Under the pieces are notes generated by a model. It saw nothing but the letters and a program-made list of their open reading frames with translations. It had not been told where the DNA came from and did no database searches. A program made the position numbers and the translations under genes. From Frankia casuarinae (GTDB taxonomy: Bacteria; Actinomycetota; Actinomycetes; Frankiales; Frankiaceae): a DNA stretch of 64,000 nt. Location: positions 4,092,001 to 4,156,000 of the forward strand of contig NC_007777.1 in NCBI RefSeq assembly GCF_000013345.1, given 5' to 3'. Positions 47,282 to 55,798 of this stretch are shown here, in pieces. Every line of letters starts with the position of its first letter. Positions within the stretch are counted from its first letter, which is position 1.

Positions 47282-49125
47282 GGGGAGGACGGCGGCCGGG
47301 TCGCGCCGTTGTCATCCGGCGTCGTCCCGCCAGCCGGGTCCGTACCGCGCGGTGTCCTTCCACCGACGGAGATGATCTCCTCGGCCGATCCGCGTGCCGC
47401 CGGCACCCTGACGTGCGGTCCGCCGCTCGGGACAGTCGTGGCGCTCGGGACAGTCATGGCGCTCGGGACAGTCGTGGCGCTCGGGACAGTCGTGGCGCTC
47501 GGGACAGTCGTGGCGCCGTCGGGCAGCGGGTCCCGCGCCGAGCTCGACTCGTCGCCACCGTCGGCTATCCCGAGACGCGCCGTGGCGGCGGGAACCGGCG
47601 TCACGGCCGAAGCCGGAGAAGCAGGAGCCGGAGAAGAAGGAGCCGGTGACGGCAGCGACGGAGGCGAGGTGACCGGCCAAGCAGGCCGGACCCCGGAATC
47701 GGGCGCCGGGATCTCCAGGGTTCGGGGCGAGGAGGTCCTGGCGTGCCGGCCGCGTGACACGTAACCGTCGCCCGGGCCGTAGTCGTAGGCGTCGGGTCCC
47801 TTGACCGGCACCATGTTCAGCACGGTGCCGATCATCCGGGCGTCGACCGCCCGCAGCGCCTCGACGGCCCGCCGGAGGTGCTCGCGGCGGGTCCGCCCGG
47901 CCCGCGTCACCAGCAGAACCCCCTCGACCCGGGTGGCGAGCACGGCCGCGTCAGTCACCGGTAGCAGGGGCGGGGCGTCGACCAGGAGGATGTCGAAGCG
48001 GGCGGACAGCAGGTTGATGAGTCCGGCCATGCCCTTGGAGCCGAGCAGCTCGCTGGGATTCGGCGGGATGGGGCCGCTGGCGAGGACCTCTACGCGCCCC
48101 TCCCCGACCCGACCCTCCCCCCAGGGCTGCAGGACGTCGTCGAGGTCCGCGGCGCCGATGAGGACCGAGGTGAGCCCGGCGGCGGACTCGACCCCGAGGT
48201 ACTCGCCGAACGACGGCCGTCGCAGGTCCCCCTCGATCAGGCAGACCCGCGCACCGCCCTGCGCCAGGGTGATCGCGAGGTTGCAGGCCACGGTGGTCTT
48301 GCCCTCGCCGGGGACCGCACTGCTCACCAGGATCGATCGAGGTCCGGTGTCCACCTCGACGAACTGCAGGTTGGTCCGCAGCTGGCGGAACGCCTCCGCC
48401 CGGGCCGAGCGGGGCTTGGCGTTGATGATGAGGGGATGCCGGTCGGCGGCACCGTCGTAGCCGATGACGGCGAGGTTGGGCAGCTCGGTCGTCTCACGGG
48501 CGTCGTCCTCACTGGACACGCTCGTGTCGAGGCGGTATCGGACGATCCCGGCGGCGCTGCCGACGATCAGCCCGAGCAGCGCTCCGAGCGCGAGGTTGCG
48601 GATCGGCTGGGGCGAGACGGGCGAGACGGGCAGCTTCGCGTGTTCCCAGACAGTCACCCGCACGGAGGGTGGTTCGTCGGCCGACGGCGTCTCGATCTTC
48701 GCAATGGTGGTGGAGAACGTCTCACCGACAGCATCTGCGATGATCATGGCTCGTCTCGGGTCGGAATCGCGCACGACGGCCTGGAGCAGCACGGTGTCCG
48801 GGACGGCGTGCGCGCTGATCTGGGCCCGCAGGGCCTCCGGAGTCGCGTGCAGGTGCAGGCGTGCGATCACGGCCGTCGCCACCCGCTCGCTGGCCACCAG
48901 GTCGGCATAGGACTTGACGCGTTGCTGGGAGAGCAGGCCTCCCTGGTAGGCCGAGGCGGCTCCGGCGCCCCTGTCCGGCGAGGAGACGACCATCGTCACC
49001 GAGGCGGCGTACTCTTTCGTCGTTCGCCAGGTCGCCATGGCGGCCAGCAGCCCGCCGAGGACCACGCCGGCGATCATGATCGTCCAGCTTCGGCGCAGAA
49101 CACGGACGTAGTCGCGCAGCTCCAC
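47278..49125 (-). CDS. Wzz/BY-kinase: polysaccharide chain-length and tyrosine autokinase
   Basis: 615 residues. A Wzz domain (MELRDYVRVLRRSWTIMIAG, first membrane helix; second helix near LALGALLGLIVGSAAGIV) is fused to a cytoplasmic tyrosine kinase with Walker A VPGEGKTT, Walker A' LIEGDLRRP and Walker B ILLVDAPPLL. A tyrosine cluster (DAYDYGPGDGY) fits the autophosphorylation tail. The C-terminal 130 residues are Pro/Ser/Thr-rich and include PSATTV repeats. Such proteins set polymer length during Wzy-type synthesis. GTG start with GGGAGG about ten bases upstream. Walker A' has EGD where D-A-D is usual, a mild deviation. Confidence 0.9.
   Translation of the reverse strand: MELRDYVRVLRRSWTIMIAGVVLGGLLAAMATWRTTKEYAASVTMVVSSPDRGAGAASAYQGGLLSQQRVKSYADLVASERVATAVIARLHLHATPEALRAQISAHAVPDTVLLQAVVRDSDPRRAMIIADAVGETFSTTIAKIETPSADEPPSVRVTVWEHAKLPVSPVSPQPIRNLALGALLGLIVGSAAGIVRYRLDTSVSSEDDARETTELPNLAVIGYDGAADRHPLIINAKPRSARAEAFRQLRTNLQFVEVDTGPRSILVSSAVPGEGKTTVACNLAITLAQGGARVCLIEGDLRRPSFGEYLGVESAAGLTSVLIGAADLDDVLQPWGEGRVGEGRVEVLASGPIPPNPSELLGSKGMAGLINLLSARFDILLVDAPPLLPVTDAAVLATRVEGVLLVTRAGRTRREHLRRAVEALRAVDARMIGTVLNMVPVKGPDAYDYGPGDGYVSRGRHARTSSPRTLEIPAPDSGVRPAWPVTSPPSLPSPAPSSPAPASPASAVTPVPAATARLGIADGGDESSSARDPLPDGATTVPSATTVPSATTVPSAMTVPSATTVPSGGPHVRVPAARGSAEEIISVGGRTPRGTDPAGGTTPDDNGATRPPSSP
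47429..47518. repeat. 18-base coding minisatellite, five copies
   Basis: Five nearly identical 18-base units (GGGACAGTCGTGGCGCTC type) encode the PSATTV repeats near the end of the BY-kinase. Confidence 0.9.
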
Positions 49126-49242
49126 CCGTCGACCACCCTCCCAGGACCTAGGTCCCGACCACTCACCGTCATCGAAGACCGACTCAACATACTCGATGAG
49201 TAGTCATTCTTTTACTCTTAGACACGCTTACTCTATGGCCTC

Positions 49243-51243
49243 ATGTGGAGACGTAGAGTAGACGGAGTGGGTCATGGTCGGTGGACAGCGCACATCGCAC
49301 GGCGCGTCTCCCGGCTCAACCTCCGTCAGCGGGTCGGCCTGCAGATCACTCTGGACAGTGCGGCGCTGGTCCTGGGCCTCATCTCGGCCCAGATCGGCCG
49401 CCTGGACTTCACGCTCGGCGCGCTGAGCGATCTCGGCTTCTGGGTCATCTGCACGCTCGCCGTCTGCGTGCTCCACTTCCTGGGCACCGCCCTGCACCTC
49501 TACCTGGGGCGCTACCGCTTCGGCGGCTTCGAGGAGGTCCTCGGCCTGCTCGTGTCGGTCCTGCTCACGGTCGTCAGCGTGGCCGTCGTCATCGCCGCGT
49601 TCGGCTCCCCGAGACCCGTCCCGCTGAGCGTGCCGCCACTGGGCGGCGCGGTGGCCCTGGTCGTGATGTTCGGCATCCGCTACCTCTGGCGGCTGACCGA
49701 GGAACACCTCCGTCGGCCGAGCAGGGAGCACGCCGAACCGCTCCTCGTGTTCGGCGCCGGTGACGGGGCTGAACGGGTACTGGCGGCCATGCTGCGCACC
49801 CGGAACAGTCCTTACTACCCGGTCGCGCTGCTCGACGACGACCCGAGCACACACAACCTCCAGCTACTCGGGGTCCGGGTACGTGGTGGCCGGGAGCGAA
49901 TCGGCGCCGTCGCCGAGTCGACCGGGGCCAGGACCCTGCTCGTGGCGATCCCCAGCGCTGACGGCCCACTGCTGCGGGAGATCAGCGCAATCGCCGAGGG
50001 CGCCGGGCTGACCGTGAAGGTGCTTCCCCGCGTCGCGGACCTGATCGACGGGCGGGTCGGCGTCGGGGACATCCGCGACCTCGACCTCGCCGACCTCCTC
50101 GGCCGGCGGCAGATCCGCACCGACATGTCCGCCGCCGCGAGCTACCTCGCGGGCCGACGGGTGCTCGTGACGGGGGCGGGCGGATCGATCGGTTCGGAGC
50201 TGTGCCGTCAGATCTCCGGCTACGGGCCGGCCGAACTGATCATGCTGGACCGGGACGAGTCGGCACTGCGCGCGGTGCAGCTGTCGATCTCCGGCCGGGC
50301 GATGCTCGACGACGACGCCATCGTGCTGGGCGACATCCGCGACATCGACCTGATGACCACGCTGTTCACGGAGCGCCGGCCCGAGGTCGTCTTCCACGCC
50401 GCCGCGCTCAAACACCTCCCGCTGCTCGAACGCTTCCCCGGCGAGTCGGTGAAGACCAACGTCTGGGGCACTCTGACGATCCTGGAGACGGCCGTGGCCT
50501 GCGGCGTCGACCGGCTGGTCAACATCTCCACGGACAAGGCGGCGAACCCGACGAGCGCCCTCGGCTACTCGAAGCGGATCACCGAGCGGCTCACCGCGTG
50601 CCTCGCCCGCCGGGCCCGCGGAACGCTGGTCAGCGTCCGGTTCGGCAACGTCCTGGGCAGCAACGGCTCCGTCCTGACCGTCTTCGCCGGCCAGCTGGCC
50701 GCCGGCGGGCCGATCACCGTCACCCACCCCGAGGTCACCCGGTACTTCATGACCATCCACGAGGCGGTGCAACTGGTCCTGCAGGCCGGGGCGCTGGGAT
50801 CACCCGGCGAGGCCCTCGTGCTCGACATGGGCGAGCCGGTGCGCATCGCGGACGTGGCCGCCCGGCTCGTGGCTCGGGAGAACCGGCCGATCGAGATCGT
50901 CTACACCGGGCTCGGCCCCGGCGAGAAGCTCCATGAGGAGCTCCTCGGTGCGGGCGAGGACGACCATCGACCACACCACCCGCTGATCTCGCACGTGGAC
51001 GTGCCCGCCCTGGACCCGACCCACGCCCTCGCCCTCGATCCCTGGGCCCCGCCGGAGGAGGTGCTGGCCGAACTCGCGGCCCTCGCCGGCGCGGACGCCG
51101 CGGCGGACGAGGTCCCGGCAGGCGCGGACCGACCCGGGGACGGGGGCGCGACCGCAGGCGGACCCCTGGCCGCCGCGGACGTGACCGGGCGGATTCCCGT
51201 CCAGCCCACGGCGTCCAACCATCAACCGCATCCGGCCCGGTGA
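49243..51243 (+). CDS. Membrane NDP-sugar 4,6-dehydratase (PglF/CapD/WbpM type)
   Basis: 666 residues. Four N-terminal membrane helices are followed by a CoA-binding-like Rossmann domain (LLVFGAGDGAERVLAAMLR) and an extended-SDR dehydratase domain (VLVTGAGGSIGSELCRQI, FHAAALKHLPLLE, NISTDKAANPTSALGYSKR). The SxDKAAxP motif with Met/Lys replaces the usual Tyr-x3-Lys, as in UDP-GlcNAc 4,6-dehydratases. It would make a 4-keto-6-deoxy sugar for a surface glycan. ATG 49243 has no ribosome site, but TACTCT lies about eight bases upstream, suggesting a leaderless mRNA. It is divergent from the BY-kinase gene. Confidence 0.9.
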   Translation: MWRRRVDGVGHGRWTAHIARRVSRLNLRQRVGLQITLDSAALVLGLISAQIGRLDFTLGALSDLGFWVICTLAVCVLHFLGTALHLYLGRYRFGGFEEVLGLLVSVLLTVVSVAVVIAAFGSPRPVPLSVPPLGGAVALVVMFGIRYLWRLTEEHLRRPSREHAEPLLVFGAGDGAERVLAAMLRTRNSPYYPVALLDDDPSTHNLQLLGVRVRGGRERIGAVAESTGARTLLVAIPSADGPLLREISAIAEGAGLTVKVLPRVADLIDGRVGVGDIRDLDLADLLGRRQIRTDMSAAASYLAGRRVLVTGAGGSIGSELCRQISGYGPAELIMLDRDESALRAVQLSISGRAMLDDDAIVLGDIRDIDLMTTLFTERRPEVVFHAAALKHLPLLERFPGESVKTNVWGTLTILETAVACGVDRLVNISTDKAANPTSALGYSKRITERLTACLARRARGTLVSVRFGNVLGSNGSVLTVFAGQLAAGGPITVTHPEVTRYFMTIHEAVQLVLQAGALGSPGEALVLDMGEPVRIADVAARLVARENRPIEIVYTGLGPGEKLHEELLGAGEDDHRPHHPLISHVDVPALDPTHALALDPWAPPEEVLAELAALAGADAAADEVPAGADRPGDGGATAGGPLAAADVTGRIPVQPTASNHQPHPAR

Positions 51244-51694
51244 CGTTTGGGATCATCGGGTCCTGGCGGGCGACCACACATCCGGCGCAGCCTTGAGCCG
51301 TCGCCAGATCAGCGGCGGCCGGGCAGTCCTCATCATTCCTCCGGTGGAAGCAACTGGGCCAGATCCAGTCCGCGGAGGCCAGACAGATCTGGGCCTGGAT
51401 TGTCATCGGTCGAGGCCGTCGACCGCACGGGACCGGATCGCGGCGAGGATCTGATCCCAGATCGTGGCGGGCAGGCGGATCTCCCGAAGGCCCAGATAGC
51501 CGTAGCGCAGGTCAACGTGACCGTCCGCGTGGCGGACCAGGCCGCCGGCTTTAGCCGGCGGAGGAGTCACGGCCGTCGGAGCCGCTGATGCAGGAACTCG
51601 GCCGCCGGGTTGCCGCCGTCTGAGCCCGCGCCGAGTGGTTACAGATCCGGTACGTCTGGTTCCGTCCAGACCGTGCCAAGGCTAGCCTCCCAGC
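51244..51694. other. Spacer with one doubtful short reading frame
   Basis: Apart from the 55-codon minus-strand frame listed separately, I see no gene. TAGCCT at about 51682-51687 is a plausible -10 box for the zinc-ribbon gene that starts at 51695. Confidence 0.5.
51403..51570 (-). CDS. Possible 55-residue protein or gene remnant
   Basis: A GTG-started minus-strand frame encodes a protein-like sequence: MTPPPAKAGGLVRHADGHVD, then LRYGYLGLREIRLPATIWDQ and ILAAIRSRAVDGLDR. The balanced composition and the amphipathic C-terminal helix look more genuine than chance frames here. There is no ribosome site and I do not recognise a family. It may be the tail of a decayed gene. Confidence 0.3.
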   Translation of the reverse strand: MTPPPAKAGGLVRHADGHVDLRYGYLGLREIRLPATIWDQILAAIRSRAVDGLDR

Positions 51695-51946
51695 ATGGTC
51701 TGGAACAAGCGCGGGAACACCGGTGGCGGCGCCTCGTCCGGCAGCGGGGGCACGAAGCGTGGCGGGTCGGGAAGGACTCCGCTCAACGACGGCGAAAGAT
51801 CAACAACCCTCACCTGCCCCCGCTGCCAGGGCGAGGGGCAGATCGGCAACCCGGCCGCGGAAAAGGATGAAGACGGCACGTTCACCGGCCGTGACCTGAT
51901 CAAGTGCCCCCGCTGCGGCGGCAGTGGGACGGTGAAATCCAAATGA
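51695..51946 (+). CDS. DnaJ-like zinc-ribbon small protein
   Basis: 83 residues. The first 35 are Gly/Ser-rich and basic. They are followed by LTCPRCQGEGQIGNP and, 18 residues later, IKCPRCGGSGTVKSK. The paired CxxCxGxG motifs match half of a DnaJ central zinc finger and would bind one zinc. Likely an interaction or RNA-binding module; the role is unknown. ATG lacks a ribosome site but follows a -10-like TAGCCT. Its stop overlaps the next start (ATGA). Confidence 0.72.
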   Translation: MVWNKRGNTGGGASSGSGGTKRGGSGRTPLNDGERSTTLTCPRCQGEGQIGNPAAEKDEDGTFTGRDLIKCPRCGGSGTVKSK

Positions 51947-52170
51947 GTGAGCCGGTGCCGTTCATCCGCATCCGGTGCAACGCGTGCCGCCGACGGGTGA
52001 GTCGGGAGATGGAGAACGCGCGTAAGGGTGGTGCGGGCCTGCCGAGGCTGGAGCGTGATCTCGGACCGTGCCCTCACTACCGAACGGTGTGGCGGGAGGG
52101 GATGGGTCCGGGGACGGAGCCGCCGCCGGACCCATCGACGCCGGAGGAACGTCGCCAGGGCCCAGTCTGA
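51943..52170 (+). CDS. Small cysteine-containing protein coupled to the zinc-ribbon gene
   Basis: 75 residues. MSEPVPFIRIRCNACRRRVS and a later GPCPHYRTVWREGMG provide CxxC and CxH pairs that could bind a metal. The C-terminus is Pro/Glu-rich. The ATG overlaps the preceding stop by four bases, so translation is coupled and the two proteins probably form one unit. I do not recognise a family. Confidence 0.62.
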   Translation: MSEPVPFIRIRCNACRRRVSREMENARKGGAGLPRLERDLGPCPHYRTVWREGMGPGTEPPPDPSTPEERRQGPV

Positions 52171-52293
52171 CCCCGGGCACGCCAAACGACGGCCCAGGCA
52201 CCCGCGAGGGACGGCCAAGACATCTTGGTGGTGCGGGAGTGCCTGGACGGCCGAGAGTTTGTCGGATGCCGGCGGATGATCCGCCATCCAGGC

Positions 52294-53337
52294 TCAATCC
52301 CGGTCACCGTGGACGGCGGACGCGGGCAGCATCGCGTCCGGCGGCCCGGCGGCTGGCGGCCCGGCGCGGTCCGCCCCCAGCCGGTCGGCGTACCAGGTCA
52401 CGGTTGCCGCCAACGCGGTGGTGAGATCCGCCCCGGTCACGTCCGGGAACAGCGAACGCATCGTCGTCGTGTCCGCCTGGGAGTCCCAGATCTCCCCGGG
52501 CCGGGGCGCAGCGTGCTCGACGACCAGCCGCCGGCCGAGAATCTCCTCCAGCCGGGCGATCAGGGTGAGCAGATCGGTACGGGTCCCGGACCCGATGTCG
52601 ACCGGGTGTGGATGGGTCAGCCGGCGGCACACCGCATCGCACAGCATCCCGGTGACCAGCTCGACAGGGATGAAATCGCGCGTCTGCCGGCCGTCCCCGC
52701 GCACCGTCAGCGGCCGGCCGGCCAACGCGGCCTCGATGAAGGTCGGCACCACGGCCGCGTACGCGTGCCCGGCGGACTGGTACGGGCCGAACACGTCGAA
52801 CAGCCTGACCGTGAGCACCGGCAGACCGAAACTGGCCTGGTAGGACAGCGCATATCCCTCGGCGGCGAGCTTCGAGGCCGCGAAGGGACTGCGCGGAAGG
52901 CACGGGGTGCCCGCCGAGGGCGACAGCGGACCCGCGCCAGCGGCGGCCGACCGATCGCCAGCGGCCGACCGGTCACCATAAACCGATGAGGAGGACACGA
53001 CGACGACGTGCGTCTCGGCCCGGTGGGCGACGCCGAGCACCGTCAGGGTGCCGGTCGCGTTCACCGCGTGGGTGGCCATCGGGTCGAGCAACGACCGTTC
53101 GACCGACGGCCGGGCAGCCAGATGCACGATGCTCGACGCCCCGGTGCACGCCTGTTCGACGAGCGTCCGGTCGGTCACGCTGCCGACGACGAGCTCGGCC
53201 GGCAGCCCCGCGAGATTCGACAGCGCCCCGGTACTGAGATCGTCGATCACGACGACCTCCGTGCCTGCCGCGAGGAGCGCTCTGGTCAGGTGGGCCCCGA
53301 TGAAGCCGGCCCCACCCGTCACGACTACCTTCACCAT
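52294..53337 (-). CDS. NAD-dependent epimerase/dehydratase with Phe in place of catalytic Tyr
   Basis: 347-residue extended SDR of the GalE-like group. NAD-binding VVVTGGAGFIGAHL is at the N-terminus, HLAARPSVERSL follows, then the catalytic Ser region VVSSSSVYGD. The Tyr-x3-Lys motif is replaced by FAASK (SPFAASKLAAEGY), read directly as TTC at that codon, so ordinary epimerase chemistry should be impaired. An Ala/Gly/Ser insert with a repeated DRSAAG precedes this motif. ATG with AAGGGTG upstream. It lies among surface-sugar genes. A neighbouring residue (the later Tyr in EGYALSY) might substitute; that is untested. Confidence 0.82.
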   Translation of the reverse strand: MVKVVVTGGAGFIGAHLTRALLAAGTEVVVIDDLSTGALSNLAGLPAELVVGSVTDRTLVEQACTGASSIVHLAARPSVERSLLDPMATHAVNATGTLTVLGVAHRAETHVVVVSSSSVYGDRSAAGDRSAAAGAGPLSPSAGTPCLPRSPFAASKLAAEGYALSYQASFGLPVLTVRLFDVFGPYQSAGHAYAAVVPTFIEAALAGRPLTVRGDGRQTRDFIPVELVTGMLCDAVCRRLTHPHPVDIGSGTRTDLLTLIARLEEILGRRLVVEHAAPRPGEIWDSQADTTTMRSLFPDVTGADLTTALAATVTWYADRLGADRAGPPAAGPPDAMLPASAVHGDRD

Positions 53338-53463
53338 TCATCACCCTTCGAGATCACGATGATACAGATAGTAGTATGATCGGTCGCCTACACCGGCCAT
53401 CTCTTCACGAAGAGCGACACCACGCCAGCCAGGATGGCTCATCCAACTACTCTGAGTGTCAGA

Positions 53464-53492
53464 TTGAACTCGCCTAGATCGGGGTCTACGGT
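53464..53492 (+). promoter_or_regulatory. Candidate promoter of the NeuD-like gene (leaderless)
   Basis: TTGAAC (53464-53469) and TACGGT (53487-53492) have the ideal 17-base spacing, and the GTG start follows six bases after the -10 box. No ribosome site is present. Confidence 0.6.
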
Positions 53493-53498
53493 CGCCGC

Positions 53499-54308
53499 GT
53501 GCCCGCTCACCTGCGCTCGCTGGTCATCGTGGGCGCGGGAGGGCACGGCCGGGAGCTGCTCGATCTGGTGGAGGCGGTCAACGCGGCCACCGAGGGTCCC
53601 CGCTACGACATCCTCGGCTTCGTCGATGACGACCGTGTGGACCCGGATCCACTCGCCCGGCGCGGAGCCGTGCTCCTCGGTGGACTCGACCTACTCGATC
53701 GACTTGACGCCGACTACCTGATCGGCTTCGCCGACGCGGCCACCCGGTCCCGCGTCGACCGGTACGCCAGCGCCCGCGGCCGACGACCGGCGACCCTCGT
53801 CCACCCCCGGGCCAGCGTCGGAGGTGACGTGAAGCTCGGGCCGGGTACCGTCGTCTGTGCTCTCGCCAGCATCACCACCAACGTCGAAACCGGTCGGCAC
53901 GTAGTGGTGAACATCGGCGCCAGCGTGGCGCACGACTGCCGCCTGGGTGACTACGTCACGGTCGCGCCGGGGGCCCGGCTCTCCGGTGCGGTGGCCGTCG
54001 GCGCGCGGGCGTGGATCGGCGCGCAGGCGAGCATCGTCGGCCTGCGCAGCATCGGCGACGGGGCGGTTGTGGGAGCTGGGTCCGTCGTCACCGATGACAT
54101 CCGGGCCGCGCAGGTCGTCGCCGGGGTGCCCGCCCGGCCGATCCACGTCGCACCCGAGCACGTCGCACCCGAGCACGTCGCACCCGAGCACGTCGCACCC
54201 GAGCACGTCGCACCCGACCAGCCGCAACCCGAGTCGGGTGGGGCACGCACGACGGCGAGGCTCGCCAAACCTCCGCCCAGTCAGCGGGGCGCCCCACCGT
54301 GCGGCTGA
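53499..54308 (+). CDS. NeuD/PglD-type sugar O/N-acyltransferase
   Basis: 269 residues. N-terminal nucleotide-sugar-binding Rossmann-like domain (SLVIVGAGGHGRELLDLVEA, ILGFVDDD), then a left-handed beta-helix of hexapeptide repeats (ASVGGDVKLGPGTVVCALAS, IGASVAHDCRLGDYVTVAPG, VGARAWIGAQASIVGLRSIG), ending with the classic VVGAGSVVTDDI and VAGVPARPI. His in AHDCRLGDY is the likely catalytic base. Such enzymes acetylate amino- or sialic-type sugars of glycans. The tail carries five HVAPE repeats from a 15-base minisatellite. The 4,6-dehydratase at 49.2 kb could be in the same pathway. Confidence 0.88.
   Translation: MPAHLRSLVIVGAGGHGRELLDLVEAVNAATEGPRYDILGFVDDDRVDPDPLARRGAVLLGGLDLLDRLDADYLIGFADAATRSRVDRYASARGRRPATLVHPRASVGGDVKLGPGTVVCALASITTNVETGRHVVVNIGASVAHDCRLGDYVTVAPGARLSGAVAVGARAWIGAQASIVGLRSIGDGAVVGAGSVVTDDIRAAQVVAGVPARPIHVAPEHVAPEHVAPEHVAPEHVAPDQPQPESGGARTTARLAKPPPSQRGAPPCG
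54144..54218. repeat. 15-base coding minisatellite, five copies
   Basis: Unit CACGTCGCACCCGAG in tandem, encoding HVAPE repeats; the last copy ends GAC. Confidence 0.95.
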
Positions 54309-54379
54309 TCCGGCTGCGCCCCTGACCCAGCTGCGTCCAACGGGCCCAGCGGCACCGTCTCGGGCTCTACGATCAGCGT

Positions 54380-55135
54380 GTGGAGCGATGGTTCAACATG
54401 TCGGGTTGCGACAACGCGCGAGATCTGGGTGGGCTGCCCACCCTGGACGGTGCAACCACCCGATGGGGGGTATTCCTGCGCACCGACTCCGTCCAGGCCC
54501 TGACAGACGGTGACGTGCTCACGCTGCGGGAGACATTCGGGCTACGCATGGTCATCGACCTACGGGCCAAGGAGGAGGCGGAGCGGGAGGGCCGCGGGCC
54601 GCTCGCCTACGAACCGGTCACTTACCACAATCTGTCCTTTCTCCCCGGTGAATGGGTGATGCCGGACGATCCGCGCTACCCTGCCATCGTCAAGGACCGC
54701 GACTCAGCCGACCGGATCGAGCACTACCTGGACTACCTGCGCCTGGCCGGGGACTCGGTGGCCAGGGCGCTGCGCCTGCTGGCCCAGCCGACGGCGGGCC
54801 CGGCCCTGTTCCACTGCGCGGCGGGAAAGGACCGTACCGGCGTGCTCGCGGCCCTGCTCCTCAGTCTCGTCGGCGTGCACCCCGAGGCGATCGTCGCCGA
54901 CTACGTCCAGACGAACGAGCGCATCGACCGGGTCAACGCCCGCCTGGCCGACCGACCGTCCTATAACCACTCGGTGACCTTGCTCACCTCGGGCCACCTG
55001 GCTTGCCGGCCCGAGGTCATGCGGGGCTTCCTGGCCGGTGTCGACGCCGGTTGGGGCGGTCCCGCGGCCTGGGCTCGGCACGCCGGTCTCACCGAGACCG
55101 ACCTGCGGTCACTGCGCACGGCCCTGGTTGGATAG
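54380..55135 (+). CDS. Tyrosine phosphatase, PtpB-like (family 3)
   Basis: 251-residue phosphatase with the CX5R loop HCAAGKDRTG (Cys 146, Arg 152) and the family N-terminus NARDLGGLPTLDG. It resembles mycobacterial PtpB, which removes phosphate from tyrosine and phosphoinositides. No signal peptide. The GTG start follows TACGAT (54368-54373) by six bases and has no ribosome site, again a leaderless pattern. The nearby BY-kinase could be a substrate, although BY-kinases are normally paired with low-molecular-weight phosphatases; this is inference only. Confidence 0.88.
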   Translation: MERWFNMSGCDNARDLGGLPTLDGATTRWGVFLRTDSVQALTDGDVLTLRETFGLRMVIDLRAKEEAEREGRGPLAYEPVTYHNLSFLPGEWVMPDDPRYPAIVKDRDSADRIEHYLDYLRLAGDSVARALRLLAQPTAGPALFHCAAGKDRTGVLAALLLSLVGVHPEAIVADYVQTNERIDRVNARLADRPSYNHSVTLLTSGHLACRPEVMRGFLAGVDAGWGGPAAWARHAGLTETDLRSLRTALVG

Positions 55136-55214
55136 CTTCGCGTTGACGAAGGCCCCCGGGACATGGCATGACGACGTGGGCAACGAGACATCCCCGATCC
55201 CGGGGACGGACAAT

Positions 55215-55748
55215 GTGCGGATGATCAATGGGGTGCCCGCACGTTCTACCCTGGCCGCGTTCATCGTCATCACCCTGATGAGCGGCTGCGGCGTACTGCG
55301 GTACCCCCACGTCGACGTGCCCGACGACCTGGTCCCGGTCTTCCGGTCCGCGGCGGCGACCTACGGTGTCCTGACCGCCGCGCAGCTCGCGGCGCAGGCC
55401 CGGGTGGAGAGCAAGTTCGACGCGCAGGCGGTCTCGCGCGCCGGCGCCCGGGGCATCATGCAGTTCCTCCCCACCACCTGGGCCGAGTTCGGGATCGACG
55501 GTAACCACGACGGGATCACCGACCCACTCGACCCGCTCGACGCCATCCCGTCCGCGGCCTTCTACGAGGCCCGGCTCGCCCAGGAGGTCGGGTATCTACC
55601 CGGTGACCGGGTCTCGCTGATCCTCGCCGCTTACAACGCCGGCCCGGCCGCCGTGCGAACCGCCGGGGGCATCCCCGACTTCCAGGAGACCAGGGCCTAC
55701 GTGACAAAGGTCCACGACTGGGCGGCCACCTACTCCGACCGGCTCTGA
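55215..55748 (+). CDS. Lytic transglycosylase lipoprotein (SLT domain)
   Basis: 177 residues. A short signal peptide (TLAAFIVITLMSGC) ends in a lipobox, so the protein is membrane-anchored outside the cell. The SLT domain has the catalytic Glu in AQARVESKFDAQAVSRAGA, followed by GIMQFLPTTWAEFG and SLILAAYNAGPAAV. It cleaves peptidoglycan glycan strands. GTG 55215 has GGGGACGGA upstream; ATG 55221 is equally possible. It follows the phosphatase by 79 bases on the same strand. Confidence 0.85.
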   Translation: MRMINGVPARSTLAAFIVITLMSGCGVLRYPHVDVPDDLVPVFRSAAATYGVLTAAQLAAQARVESKFDAQAVSRAGARGIMQFLPTTWAEFGIDGNHDGITDPLDPLDAIPSAAFYEARLAQEVGYLPGDRVSLILAAYNAGPAAVRTAGGIPDFQETRAYVTKVHDWAATYSDRL

Positions 55749-55798
55749 TGTCCGGCGACCGGCAGACGCCCGGCGACCGGCAGAGTCGTGGCGATGGC

